DNA of 14,607 nucleotides from Tyzzerella sp. UBA1042. Lineage in GTDB: Bacteria > Bacillota > Clostridia > Lachnospirales > Anaerotignaceae. Shown one piece after another: positions 5,465 through 13,217 of this stretch; position 1 is the stretch's first letter; every line of letters starts with the position of its first letter. The stretch spans positions 81,475 to 96,081 of the forward strand of contig DCDZ01000003.1 in assembly GCA_002316675.1 (NCBI GenBank). Reading direction: 5' to 3'. The notes beneath the pieces were generated by a model. The model ran no database searches, was not told the DNA's origin, and worked only from the letters and a program-made list of their open reading frames with translations. The position numbers were made by a program, and so were the translations under genes.

Positions 5465-8119
5465 TTATTTCGCCTCAAACCACGAATTTCCTTCATGCAC
5501 ATCCACATCCAACGGAACAGAAAGCTGCGCCGCCTGCTCCATTTTTTCCTTCAAAATTTTTGCCACCGCTTCTTTTTCCTCCAAATGGGTTTCAATCAGC
5601 AGCTCATCGTGCACCTGCAAAATCAAATGGGAACGGAAGCCCCCTTCTTTCAGCGCTTTATGCACTTCTACCATGGCAATTTTAATAATATCTGCCGCAC
5701 TGCCCTGAATGGGCATATTCATCGCCACACGCTCGCCAAAGGAACGCTGAATAAAATTGTTGCTCAAAAGCTCCGGCATAGCTCTTCTTCTGTTCCAAAG
5801 GGTGGAAACATAGCCCTGCGCAGTGGCATTGGCAACGGTTTCATCTAAATATTTTTTAATGTTGGGATACTTCGCAAAATAGGCAGAAATATACTGCTCT
5901 GCCTCTTTTCTGGTAATGCCCAAATCCTGACTTAGACTAAAAGCACCGATACCATACACGATCCCGAAATTCACCGCCTTTGCATTGCTTCTTTGCAAGG
6001 ATGTTACCTCCTCAAAGGGCACATGAAATACTTGAGATGCCGTCAACCTATGAATATCCTGATTGTTTTTGAAGGCATTGATCAAAGTCTTATCCTCAGC
6101 AATATGGGCAAGCACCCGAAGCTCAATTTGAGAATAATCCGCATCCAAGAAGCAATATTCCTCACTTTGGGGGATAAATACCCGACGCAACTCCCTGCCT
6201 AGCTCCAGCCTTACGGGAATATTTTGCAAATTCGGCTCGGTAGAGCTAATGCGTCCCGTAGCGGTAATGGTTTGATTAAATGTAGAATAAATTTTTTCCG
6301 TTTTTTCATCCATAACTGCCAAAAGTCCGTCGGCATAAGTGCTTTTCAGCTTCGCCAACTGACGATAATACAAAATCTTTTCCACCATGGGGTGCTCAAA
6401 TCTCAATTTTTCCAAAACATCCGCCGCAGTGGAATACCCCGTTTTTGTTTTTTTGCCGCCCTTTAAGCCCAGCTTTTCAAACAGAATAACGCCCAGCTGC
6501 TTTGGGGAATTTAAGTTAAACGCTTCTCCCGAAAGGAGAAAAATTTCCTTTGTAATGGCATCAATGCTGATTTCAAGGCTTTTTTGATATGCCGTTAAGG
6601 CCTTTTTATCCACCTTAATGCCATAGGCCTCCATATCCGCCAAAACATAAATCAGAGGCATTTCAATATCATAAAAAAGTGTATGCTGTCCGTTTTCTTC
6701 CAGCTGTGCTGCCATACTTTTTTTCGCTTCGTAAAAAACCTTTGTCTGCTGAACGGCAAAGTTTTTTCTTTCCTCTTTGGAAAGGGCGGAAAAAGCCTTT
6801 TTGCTTTTCCCCTTCCCCAAAACTTCCTCTACGGCAGGATAAATCTCGTTTAAAAAGGTCTTTGCCAAATCATCATATTCATAGGAAGCACCGGTAGAAT
6901 TCAGAATATATGCGGCAATTGCCGTGTCAAAAGAAATTTCCGGTGTGTTGCCTAAAATTTCTCGCAGCAGCTTAATATCCTTTTTAATATCGTGGCCAAT
7001 TTTTGCATATTCCTTTTCCGTAAAGAAGGATTGCGCCGCCAAAAACAGCTGCTGTTCGGAAAGCCCTTCTCCGGTTTCAAGCCAAAAGCCGCCCATTCCT
7101 TCTTCATAGAGGGCAAGGCCTTGGCAAGCGCCTTCATCTGTAAAGGGAAGATACGCATATTCTCCCTTTTGCAAAGCCGCAAAAAATGCTTTTGCTTCCT
7201 CTGCGGTGTAAATCCCTTTGAAATCTTGGGTTTGTACTGTTTGCACCTCTTCCTGCTCAAACCGTCCAAACATACTTTTTAACTCCAGCCGTTTTACCAA
7301 ATCATAGGCCGCCGGATTAAACATATCGTGAATTTCGGTTTCCGTTTTTTCCAAGGCAAGAGGCATATCCCGGATAATTGTGGCCAAAAATTTACTCAGC
7401 CTTGCCTGCTCCTGAAATTCCGCCAAGTTTTCCGATGCCTTTTTCGGCTTTACTTCTTGACTGTGGGCAATAGCATTTTCCAAATCGTGATACTCCTGAA
7501 TGATCTTTACGGCTGTTTTTTCACCAATACCGGGAACACCGGGAATATTATCGGAGGCATCTCCCATCAGCGCTTTTACATCTATGAATTCCAAAGGCGT
7601 AACGCCGTATTTTTCCACAACATCCTTACCGAAATAATCCTCTGTTTCCGTGCGTCCGCCCTTTGTTTTCGGAATACGGACCTTTAAAGTTTCACTTGCC
7701 AACTGTAACAAATCCCGATCGCCGGAAACAACAACGGGCACTACGCCTTGGGCCTCCGCCTTGGCAGAAAGAGTGCCCAAAATATCATCCGCCTCATAAC
7801 CTTCCATTTCATAAATTTTTACGTTCATGGCCAAAAGCATTTCCTTTAATAAAGGCATCTGCTCCCGCAGTTCCTCCGGCATCCCTTTTCTGGTGCCTTT
7901 ATACCCCTCAAATTCCTTGTGGCGAAAGGTAGGGGCGTGCAAATCAAACGCTACCGCCAAATACTGCGGCGCTTCCTCATCCATTAATTTAAAAAGGATG
8001 TTTAAAAAACCATAAACACCGTTTGTGTGCTGCCCCTCGCTATTTGTCAGCATAGGAACCCCATAAAAGGCACGGTTTACAATACTATTTCCATCGATCA
8101 ACATTATTTTTTCAGCCAT
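5465..8119 (-). CDS. polA: DNA polymerase I
   Basis: PolA fills gaps and removes RNA primers during repair and lagging-strand maturation. The 884 residues hold a 5' nuclease domain (about 1-290) with LIDGNS, GYEADDILGTLS (107-118), VVSGDRDLLQL (130-140) and MGDASDNIPGVPGIGEKT (185-202). An exonuclease-like domain follows (about 300-480) and then the polymerase domain (about 485-884). Polymerase motif A is DADYSQIELR with D659; motif B is RSNAKAVNFGIVYG with K714, F718 and Y722; motif C is LQVHDELLIE with H837, D838 and E839. The exonuclease-like domain lacks the Asp-x-Glu of motif I (around 324-329 it reads LPFTDE) and the Asp of motif III (around 460 it reads KVFYEAK), although D381 of motif II remains, so proofreading is probably lost, as in Bacillus enzymes. 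GGAGGT lies 5 nt before the ATG. It heads the minus-strand run. Confidence 0.98.
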   Translation of the reverse strand: MAEKIMLIDGNSIVNRAFYGVPMLTNSEGQHTNGVYGFLNILFKLMDEEAPQYLAVAFDLHAPTFRHKEFEGYKGTRKGMPEELREQMPLLKEMLLAMNVKIYEMEGYEADDILGTLSAKAEAQGVVPVVVSGDRDLLQLASETLKVRIPKTKGGRTETEDYFGKDVVEKYGVTPLEFIDVKALMGDASDNIPGVPGIGEKTAVKIIQEYHDLENAIAHSQEVKPKKASENLAEFQEQARLSKFLATIIRDMPLALEKTETEIHDMFNPAAYDLVKRLELKSMFGRFEQEEVQTVQTQDFKGIYTAEEAKAFFAALQKGEYAYLPFTDEGACQGLALYEEGMGGFWLETGEGLSEQQLFLAAQSFFTEKEYAKIGHDIKKDIKLLREILGNTPEISFDTAIAAYILNSTGASYEYDDLAKTFLNEIYPAVEEVLGKGKSKKAFSALSKEERKNFAVQQTKVFYEAKKSMAAQLEENGQHTLFYDIEMPLIYVLADMEAYGIKVDKKALTAYQKSLEISIDAITKEIFLLSGEAFNLNSPKQLGVILFEKLGLKGGKKTKTGYSTAADVLEKLRFEHPMVEKILYYRQLAKLKSTYADGLLAVMDEKTEKIYSTFNQTITATGRISSTEPNLQNIPVRLELGRELRRVFIPQSEEYCFLDADYSQIELRVLAHIAEDKTLINAFKNNQDIHRLTASQVFHVPFEEVTSLQRSNAKAVNFGIVYGIGAFSLSQDLGITRKEAEQYISAYFAKYPNIKKYLDETVANATAQGYVSTLWNRRRAMPELLSNNFIQRSFGERVAMNMPIQGSAADIIKIAMVEVHKALKEGGFRSHLILQVHDELLIETHLEEKEAVAKILKEKMEQAAQLSVPLDVDVHEGNSWFEAK

Positions 8120-8211
8120 TCTTGACCTCCTGTATTTCTATATCTAAAAAAACAGCTTCTTCTCTTTGATACTTTCTGGAATACGCTGATATTTATCCAT
8201 ACTAAGTATTT

Positions 8212-8240
8212 ATTATACACCAATTTTCTATAAAAACCTA
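8212..8240 (-). promoter_or_regulatory. Probable promoter of the polA operon
   Basis: On the minus strand a perfect TATAAT occupies 8217 down to 8212. The -35 position 17 bp upstream reads TAGGTT, a poor match, so the upstream element is uncertain. The transcript would start near 8205 and have a leader of about 86 nt before polA. No riboswitch or attenuator fold is evident in that leader. Confidence 0.45.
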
Positions 8241-8271
8241 TTAAAAAAACCGAATTTTTCCCATGGACAAT

Positions 8272-8300
8272 TTGAGTTTCAATCCCTTCGTGCATATAGT
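8272..8300 (+). promoter_or_regulatory. Probable promoter of the orphan substrate-binding protein gene
   Basis: TTGAGT at 8272-8277 and TATAGT at 8295-8300 are separated by 17 bp. The start of transcription would be near 8306, just before AGGAGG at 8319-8324. The short leader leaves no room for a TPP or other riboswitch, which is relevant because relatives of this protein include thiamine-precursor binders. Confidence 0.6.
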
Positions 8301-8330
8301 AGCAATGAATTGATTCCCAGGAGGTTTTCC

Positions 8331-9338
8331 ATGAAAAAATTTTTATCCATTTTATGTGCAGGCGGGATGACCCTTTCTATGCTGGCAGGCTGTTCTTCTC
8401 AAAACGCAGAGCAGGCAGAGCTTACACCCGTCAGACTGAATGAGGTTGTACATTCCGTTTTTTATGCGCCCCAGTATGTTGCGCAGGAGCTGGGCTTTTT
8501 TGAAGAGGAAGGCTTGGAGGTAACGGTTGCCATTGGCAATGGGGCAGACAAATCTATGACGGCGCTTCTTTCCGATTCCGCAGATATTGCCCTTTTGGGC
8601 ACCGAAGCCGGTATCTATGTTTACAATGAAGGCAAGGAGGATTATCCCAAGGCCTTTCTTCAGCTCACCCAAAGAGCGGGAAATTTTCTTGTTTCACGGG
8701 TGGATGAACCGGACTTTCAGTGGGAAGACCTAAAAGGAAGCTCTGTCATCGGCGGCAGATTGGGCGGTATGCCCGAAATGGTTTTGGAGTATGTGCTGAA
8801 AGAAAACGGCTTGAAATTAAATGAGGATGTTGAAATTATTAATAACATTGATTTTTCCTCCACCGCCGGCGCCTTTGCAGGCAATGTGGGGGATTACACC
8901 GTAGAGTTTGAGCCTGTGGCCACCACGCTGGAAAACAGCGGCAGCGGCTACATTGTTGCCTCTCTCGGTGCCGCCAGCGGCTATGTGCCATACACCGTTT
9001 ATATGGCAAGGGATGACTTTATGAACCAGCATCCGGAAATCATCTATGCATTCACAAGAGGCATCTACAAGGGGCAGCTTTGGGTAAAAGAGCATTCCGC
9101 AGAGGAAATTGCCGCGGTAATTGCCCCCCAATTCCCCGATTCTGATGTGGAAACCTTAACCACGATTATTGCGCGTTATAAAGCACAGGATACCTGGAAA
9201 GAGGACCCTGTATTTTCCGAAGAAGGCTTCCAGCTGATTCAAGATATTATGGAGCAAGGCGGCCAGCTGACCCAGAGGGTTCCCTTTACCGATTTGGTGC
9301 GAAACGAATTTGCCGAAAGTGTTCTTGCAAGTCAGTAA
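8331..9338 (+). CDS. ABC transporter substrate-binding lipoprotein, NMT1/TauA/SsuA-like
   Basis: The 335-residue protein belongs to the periplasmic-binding type II group that includes taurine, alkanesulfonate, nitrate and thiamine-precursor (NMT1/THI5-like) binders. Residues 1-21 are a lipoprotein signal ending in MLAGC, with lipidated Cys21. The diagnostic segment HSVFYAPQYVAQELGFFEEE at 41-60 and the ADIALLGTEAGIYVYNEG region near 84 are typical of the group. The start at 8331 follows AGGAGG with 6-nt spacing and begins MKKFLS, a proper signal peptide; an in-frame TTG at 8310 lies upstream of the ribosome site and is rejected. The gene appears monocistronic: no permease or ATPase follows, and the next gene is 446 bp away. 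The ligand cannot be told from sequence; no TPP riboswitch precedes it. Family assignment is firm, substrate unknown. Confidence 0.88.
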   Translation: MKKFLSILCAGGMTLSMLAGCSSQNAEQAELTPVRLNEVVHSVFYAPQYVAQELGFFEEEGLEVTVAIGNGADKSMTALLSDSADIALLGTEAGIYVYNEGKEDYPKAFLQLTQRAGNFLVSRVDEPDFQWEDLKGSSVIGGRLGGMPEMVLEYVLKENGLKLNEDVEIINNIDFSSTAGAFAGNVGDYTVEFEPVATTLENSGSGYIVASLGAASGYVPYTVYMARDDFMNQHPEIIYAFTRGIYKGQLWVKEHSAEEIAAVIAPQFPDSDVETLTTIIARYKAQDTWKEDPVFSEEGFQLIQDIMEQGGQLTQRVPFTDLVRNEFAESVLASQ

Positions 9339-9409
9339 TGGGCTGTCGGCTTCAGGTGTTTTTATAAGAAAGCAAAGCATACACAAAATTTCCCAAGGCT
9401 CTCTTTGCC

Positions 9410-9430
9410 AATGCATTGAGGGCATTTTTT
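9410..9430 (+). terminator. Weak terminator-like fold after the substrate-binding gene
   Basis: AATGC (9410-9414) can pair with GCATT (9422-9426), followed by a run of T residues to 9430. The stem is only about 5-6 bp, so this is a marginal candidate for the end of the lipoprotein transcript, 72 bp after its stop. Confidence 0.25.
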
Positions 9431-9454
9431 CATTTAAGCATTTTCGCGTATTAC

Positions 9455-9535
9455 CAAAGGAGATTTTGAGGCAGCGGCAATGCAAGTGTCTCTTTCTGTT
9501 GTCTTCTGTTTGCTGCTCAAATACAAATCTCCTTG
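9455..9535. repeat. Imperfect inverted repeat with about 22-nt arms
   Basis: The left arm 9455-9475 (caaaggagattttgaggcag, then c) and the right arm 9512-9535 (reverse complement caaggagatttgtatttgag, then cagc) pair with small bulges around a 36-nt T-rich loop. No T-run follows the stem, so it is not a typical terminator. It could be a regulatory RNA hairpin, a processing site, or the end of a small mobile repeat. Confidence 0.45.
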
Positions 9536-9702
9536 AACCCTAAAATAAAACCATGCATTTTATTAATCGGTTCTATCTATTTATGCCAAACCATGCTTCA
9601 ATCTTATGGTTTCAATCCCAAATTTTCATGCATCCATTTAATTTTATGCAGTTTTTCGTAAAAAAACCTTTTTTATATATTGATATTATGCATTATTTTC
9701 TA

Positions 9703-9731
9703 TTGACGAAAAGAGTATTTATTGATATATT
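9703..9731 (+). promoter_or_regulatory. Strong sigma-A-type promoter of the citrate synthase-aconitase-IDH operon
   Basis: TTGACG at 9703-9708 and TATATT at 9726-9731 are separated by exactly 17 bp in very AT-rich DNA, which also provides an A/T-rich upstream element. The expected start is near 9738, giving a leader of about 47 nt that ends with an AGGGGGG ribosome site. The leader is too short for a T-box or known riboswitch, so any control probably acts through a DNA-binding protein near the promoter. Confidence 0.7.
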
Positions 9732-9784
9732 TTATAAATACAGAGTAGTGTGATTAGGCACATAGAAAATCAAGGGGGGATTCC

Positions 9785-11155
9785 ATGCTTTCTTATAACA
9801 ATAAAACAAATCTATTGGAATTAAGACAATACAAGTACAGCTTGCAGAACGTAGATACGCCCAATCTTTACCGTGATAATTACAATTACGATGAAATTCC
9901 AAAGTGTACCTTTAACTATCGTTTGGTTCCTATGAATTCTCCAGATGAAATTTGGATGACTGACACCACCTTTCGTGATGGTCAGCAGGCCCGAGCACCC
10001 TATACCGTGAAACAAATCACCACCCTTTATGAAATGCTCAGCCGCCTTGGCGGGCCCAAGGGAAAAATTCGCCAATGCGAATTCTTCCTTTACAGCGAAA
10101 CCGACCGAAAAGCCATTCGCGCTTGTCAGGAAATGGGGTTAAAATTCCCTGAAATCACCGGTTGGATTCGTGCCACAAAAGAAGATTTTAAATTGGTAAA
10201 GGATATGAATTTACAAGAATGCGGCATATTGGTCAGCTGTTCTGACTACCATATTTTTAATAAGCTGCATAAAACAAGAGCCCAGGCTCTCCATGATTAT
10301 TTGGAAATCGTAAAAGCCGCTTTAGACCTTGGCATTCGTCCCCGCTGCCATTTTGAGGACGTTACCAGGGCGGATTACTACGGCTTTGTGGTTCCCTTTG
10401 CCACCGAATTAAAGAAATTGATGGATCAATATCAAATTCCCGTAAAAATTCGCTTTTGCGATACCATGGGGTACGGTGTTCCCTATCCCGGTGCTACCCT
10501 GCCCAGAAGTGTAGCCGGTATTGTTTACGGCATTAACCACTTTGCCCAAATCCCCAGCGAGCTGATTGAATGGCATGGGCATAACGATTTTTATAAGGCC
10601 GTTGTCAATGCCACCACCGCTTGGCTCTATGGCGCAAGCTCTGTCAACTGTTCCCTCCTTGGCATAGGCGAGAGAACAGGAAACACACCTCTTGAGGCTA
10701 TGGTCATGGAATACGCACAAATGCGAGGCACCTTGGACGGAATGGATACCACGGTTATTACCGAAATCGCCGAGTATTTTGAGTCGGATTTGAACTACCA
10801 AATTCCCGACAGAACCCCTTTTGTAGGCAGAGATTTTAATGTAACAAGAGCGGGCATTCATGCCGACGGCATGGCGAAGGATGAAGAAATCTATAACATT
10901 TTTAATACATCTAAAATTTTAAACCGTCCCATCGGTGTTGAAATTAATAAAAATTCCGGGTCTGCGGGCATTGCTTACTGGCTCAACCAGTATCTTGGAC
11001 TGACGGGAGAAAATAAGATTCATAAAAACTCTCCCGAGGCAACTATTTTGCTAAACTGGGTTGACAACCTTTATGCGGATGGCCGTGTTACGTTTATCAG
11101 CAAAGAAGAATTGGCTGAGGCAGTGCAGCAGCTTGTCCCACACCTATTGGATTGA
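9785..11155 (+). CDS. Re-citrate synthase (homocitrate/isopropylmalate synthase-like fold)
   Basis: Re-citrate synthase condenses acetyl-CoA with oxaloacetate with stereochemistry opposite to ordinary Si-citrate synthase. It belongs to the DRE-TIM metallolyase group with homocitrate and isopropylmalate synthases, not to the GltA fold. The 456 residues include an N-terminal extension of about 55, then MTDTTFRDGQQARAPYT with R64-D65 (catalytic base region and metal ligand), TGWIRATKEDF near 125, CHFEDVTRAD (188-197) and WHGHND with metal ligands H264 and H266, then GIGERTGNTPLE (293-304). From memory these blocks and the long N-terminus resemble the characterised Clostridium kluyveri enzyme much more than LeuA or NifV. 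The aconitase and isocitrate dehydrogenase genes that follow support citrate rather than homocitrate as product. GGGGGG A precedes the ATG by 4-5 nt. The main alternative is homocitrate synthase. Confidence 0.87.
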   Translation: MLSYNNKTNLLELRQYKYSLQNVDTPNLYRDNYNYDEIPKCTFNYRLVPMNSPDEIWMTDTTFRDGQQARAPYTVKQITTLYEMLSRLGGPKGKIRQCEFFLYSETDRKAIRACQEMGLKFPEITGWIRATKEDFKLVKDMNLQECGILVSCSDYHIFNKLHKTRAQALHDYLEIVKAALDLGIRPRCHFEDVTRADYYGFVVPFATELKKLMDQYQIPVKIRFCDTMGYGVPYPGATLPRSVAGIVYGINHFAQIPSELIEWHGHNDFYKAVVNATTAWLYGASSVNCSLLGIGERTGNTPLEAMVMEYAQMRGTLDGMDTTVITEIAEYFESDLNYQIPDRTPFVGRDFNVTRAGIHADGMAKDEEIYNIFNTSKILNRPIGVEINKNSGSAGIAYWLNQYLGLTGENKIHKNSPEATILLNWVDNLYADGRVTFISKEELAEAVQQLVPHLLD

Positions 11156-11188
11156 AAAAAGAAGACGAAATAAGGAGGACGTACTTAC

Positions 11189-13117
11189 ATGAACCTTACC
11201 GAAAAGCTGATCAGCTCCCATCTGATGAGCGGAACCATGATTGCCGGCAAAGAAATTGCCATTAAGATTGATCAAACCCTTACCCAAGATTCCACAGGAA
11301 CCATGGCTTACCTGCAATTTGAGGCAATGGGCATCCCCAGAGTAAAAACAGAGCGTTCCGTTGCTTATATTGACCACAATACCCTACAAACAGGCTTTGA
11401 AAATGCGGATGATCACAAATATATTCAAACCGTTGCAAAAAAACACGGCATTTACTTCTCTAAGCCGGGAAACGGCATTTGCCATCAAGTGCATTTAGAG
11501 CGCTTCGGCAAACCCGGGAAAACCCTTTTGGGCTCCGATAGCCATACGCCCACCGGCGGCGGCATCGGTATGCTGGCCATTGGTGCCGGCGGCCTTGATG
11601 TTGCTGTGGCCATGGGCGGCGGTGCCTATTATCTGGCAATGCCCAAAGTTTGCCGTATCAATCTGATAGGCACGTTACAGCCATGGGTTACGGCGAAGGA
11701 TGTTATCCTTGAAGTGCTTCGTTTGCTTTCAGTAAAAGGTGGGGTAGGTAAGGTTATGGAATATGGCGGCGAGGGCATAAAAAGCCTTAGCGTTCCCCAA
11801 AGAGCAACCATTACAAACATGGGCGCAGAGCTGGGTGCAACCACCTCTGTTTTCCCCAGCGACGAGGTGACAAAGGCGTTTTTGAAGGCCCAGGGGCGAG
11901 AAGAGGATTGGATAGAGCTTTCCGCCGACGCTGATGCGGCATACGACGAGGAAATTACCGTTGATTTATCTAAAATTGTTCCTTTGGTGGCTTGTCCCCA
12001 TAGCCCTGACAATATTAAGAAGGTGAAAGAGATAGAAGGCTTAGCGGTGGATCAAGTAGCCATCGGCAGCTGCACCAATTCCTCTTACACCGATATGATG
12101 ACTGTTTCGGCATTGTTAAAAGGCAAAACCGTTCATCCCAATGTAAGCTTAGTCATTGCCCCCGGCTCCAAGCAGGTCATGAATATGCTGGCGGAAAACG
12201 GCGCACTTGCCGATATTATTTCTGCCGGTGCTCGTATTTTGGAGTGCGGCTGCGGGCCCTGCATCGGCATGGGACAGGCCCCTGCCACCAATGCTGTTTC
12301 CCTGCGAACCATCAATCGTAATTTTGAAGGCAGAAGCGGCACGAAATCTGCACAGGTTTATATTGTAAGCCCGGAAACCGCTGTTGCAAGCGCCGTTTCC
12401 GGAAAGGTAGCGGATCCCCATGTTTTGGGAGAGGCTCCGTTGGTTTCCATGCCTGCGCATTTTTTAGTAAATGACAATTTGATTATTCCGCCCGTACCCG
12501 CCGGAGAATCTGTTGCCGTAGTGCGTGGCCCCAATATTCAGCCGTTCCCCAAAAACACAAAGGTGCCCAAGGATATTCAGGGGGGTGCATTGATTAAGGT
12601 GGGAGATAATATTACAACAGACCATATTATGCCCTCCAATGCAAAGCTTCTGCCCTACCGCTCCAATGTGCCTTATCTGGCGGACTACTGTTTAACACCC
12701 TGTGACCCTAAATTCCCTGCACGTGCCAAGGTGGCAGGCGGCGGTTTTATCATTGCGGGGCAAAACTATGGCCAGGGGAGCAGCCGGGAGCATGCTGCGT
12801 TGGCCCCTTTGCAGCTAGGTGTAAAGGCCGTTTTGGCAAAATCCTTTGCCAGAATCCATATGGCAAACTTGGTCAACAACGGGATTCTCCCTTTGGTTTT
12901 CGCAAACGAATGGGATTATGACACCATTCAGCTTGGAGACCAGTTTATTATCAAATATGCGGCAGACCAAATTAAGGGTGCCGTTGACGGTCAGAATGTT
13001 TTGGTAACCCATTTGCGTACAGGGGAAGAAATTGAAACCAGATTGAACATCTCCGCACGGCAAAAAGACATTCTTTTGGCAGGCGGACTGCTCAATTATA
13101 CAAAAGAATCCAACTAA
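11189..13117 (+). CDS. acn: Aconitate hydratase (single-chain, about 640-residue type)
   Basis: Aconitase interconverts citrate and isocitrate through cis-aconitate with a [4Fe-4S] cluster. The 642 residues match the shorter bacterial class (Aquifex-type) rather than the roughly 900-residue AcnA or AcnB. Seen motifs are GSDSHTPTGGGIGMLAIGAGG-like at 115-135, GSCTNSSYTDM with Cys295, and CGCGPCIGMG with Cys355 and Cys358, giving the three cluster ligands. Further motifs are NRNFEGRSG (377-385) and, in the C-terminal swivel domain (about 460-642), GQNYGQGSSREHAALAP with the substrate-binding Ser-Arg near 532-533. All key residues are intact. The gene starts 33 bp after the citrate synthase stop, with AAGGAGG about 10 nt before the ATG, so the two are co-transcribed. 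A homoaconitase or isopropylmalate isomerase role is less likely, because those are usually split into large and small subunits in bacteria. Confidence 0.93.
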   Translation: MNLTEKLISSHLMSGTMIAGKEIAIKIDQTLTQDSTGTMAYLQFEAMGIPRVKTERSVAYIDHNTLQTGFENADDHKYIQTVAKKHGIYFSKPGNGICHQVHLERFGKPGKTLLGSDSHTPTGGGIGMLAIGAGGLDVAVAMGGGAYYLAMPKVCRINLIGTLQPWVTAKDVILEVLRLLSVKGGVGKVMEYGGEGIKSLSVPQRATITNMGAELGATTSVFPSDEVTKAFLKAQGREEDWIELSADADAAYDEEITVDLSKIVPLVACPHSPDNIKKVKEIEGLAVDQVAIGSCTNSSYTDMMTVSALLKGKTVHPNVSLVIAPGSKQVMNMLAENGALADIISAGARILECGCGPCIGMGQAPATNAVSLRTINRNFEGRSGTKSAQVYIVSPETAVASAVSGKVADPHVLGEAPLVSMPAHFLVNDNLIIPPVPAGESVAVVRGPNIQPFPKNTKVPKDIQGGALIKVGDNITTDHIMPSNAKLLPYRSNVPYLADYCLTPCDPKFPARAKVAGGGFIIAGQNYGQGSSREHAALAPLQLGVKAVLAKSFARIHMANLVNNGILPLVFANEWDYDTIQLGDQFIIKYAADQIKGAVDGQNVLVTHLRTGEEIETRLNISARQKDILLAGGLLNYTKESN

Positions 13118-13128
13118 AACAAATTTTC

Positions 13129-13147
13129 TTCTTATGCGTGATAAGAA
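13129..13147 (+). other. Small hairpin in the aconitase-IDH spacer
   Basis: TTCTTAT (13129-13135) and ATAAGAA (13141-13147) form a 7-bp stem with a gcgtg loop, with A/T flanks that may extend it. It begins 12 nt after the aconitase stop. No T-run follows, so it is not a clear terminator; it could protect or separate transcript ends within the operon. I see no convincing promoter in the 100-bp spacer. Confidence 0.35.
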
Positions 13148-13217
13148 AAATAGATTTATAAAGAATACGAGGAAACCGTTTTAAATAAAATTAGCTTTAT
13201 TGCAGGAGGAAAGAAAA

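Larger units (their letters stand above)
9339..9784. other. 446-bp stretch without a convincing gene
   Basis: The first 210 bp are moderately GC and hold a weak terminator-like fold and an 81-bp inverted repeat. From about 9541 the DNA becomes very AT-rich and leads to the promoter of the citrate synthase gene. Three copies of the palindrome ATGCAT lie at 9553, 9628 and 9688. A 66-codon frame at 9553-9753 has no ribosome site and an odd, Phe-rich composition, and overlaps the promoter, so I do not call it a gene. The left half contains coding-like fragments in both directions and may be a decayed or repeated element. Confidence 0.6.

Noticed and set aside
8120..8330. Possible riboswitch between polA and the NMT1-like gene
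   Set aside because: No TPP, cobalamin or other conserved riboswitch core seen on either strand, and the predicted plus-strand leader is only about 25 nt.
9310..9543. 77-codon plus-strand frame overlapping the 3' end of the substrate-binding gene
   Set aside because: Starts inside the known gene without a ribosome site and crosses the inverted repeat; no family resemblance.
9553..9753. 66-codon plus-strand frame in the AT-rich spacer
   Set aside because: No ribosome binding site, it overlaps the operon promoter, and its Phe/Ile/His-rich composition fits translated AT-rich DNA.
9785..11155. Reading the gene as homocitrate synthase (NifV or lysine pathway) or isopropylmalate synthase
   Set aside because: The N-terminal extension and motif blocks fit Re-citrate synthase, and the next genes are aconitase and isocitrate dehydrogenase, with no nif, lys or leu genes.
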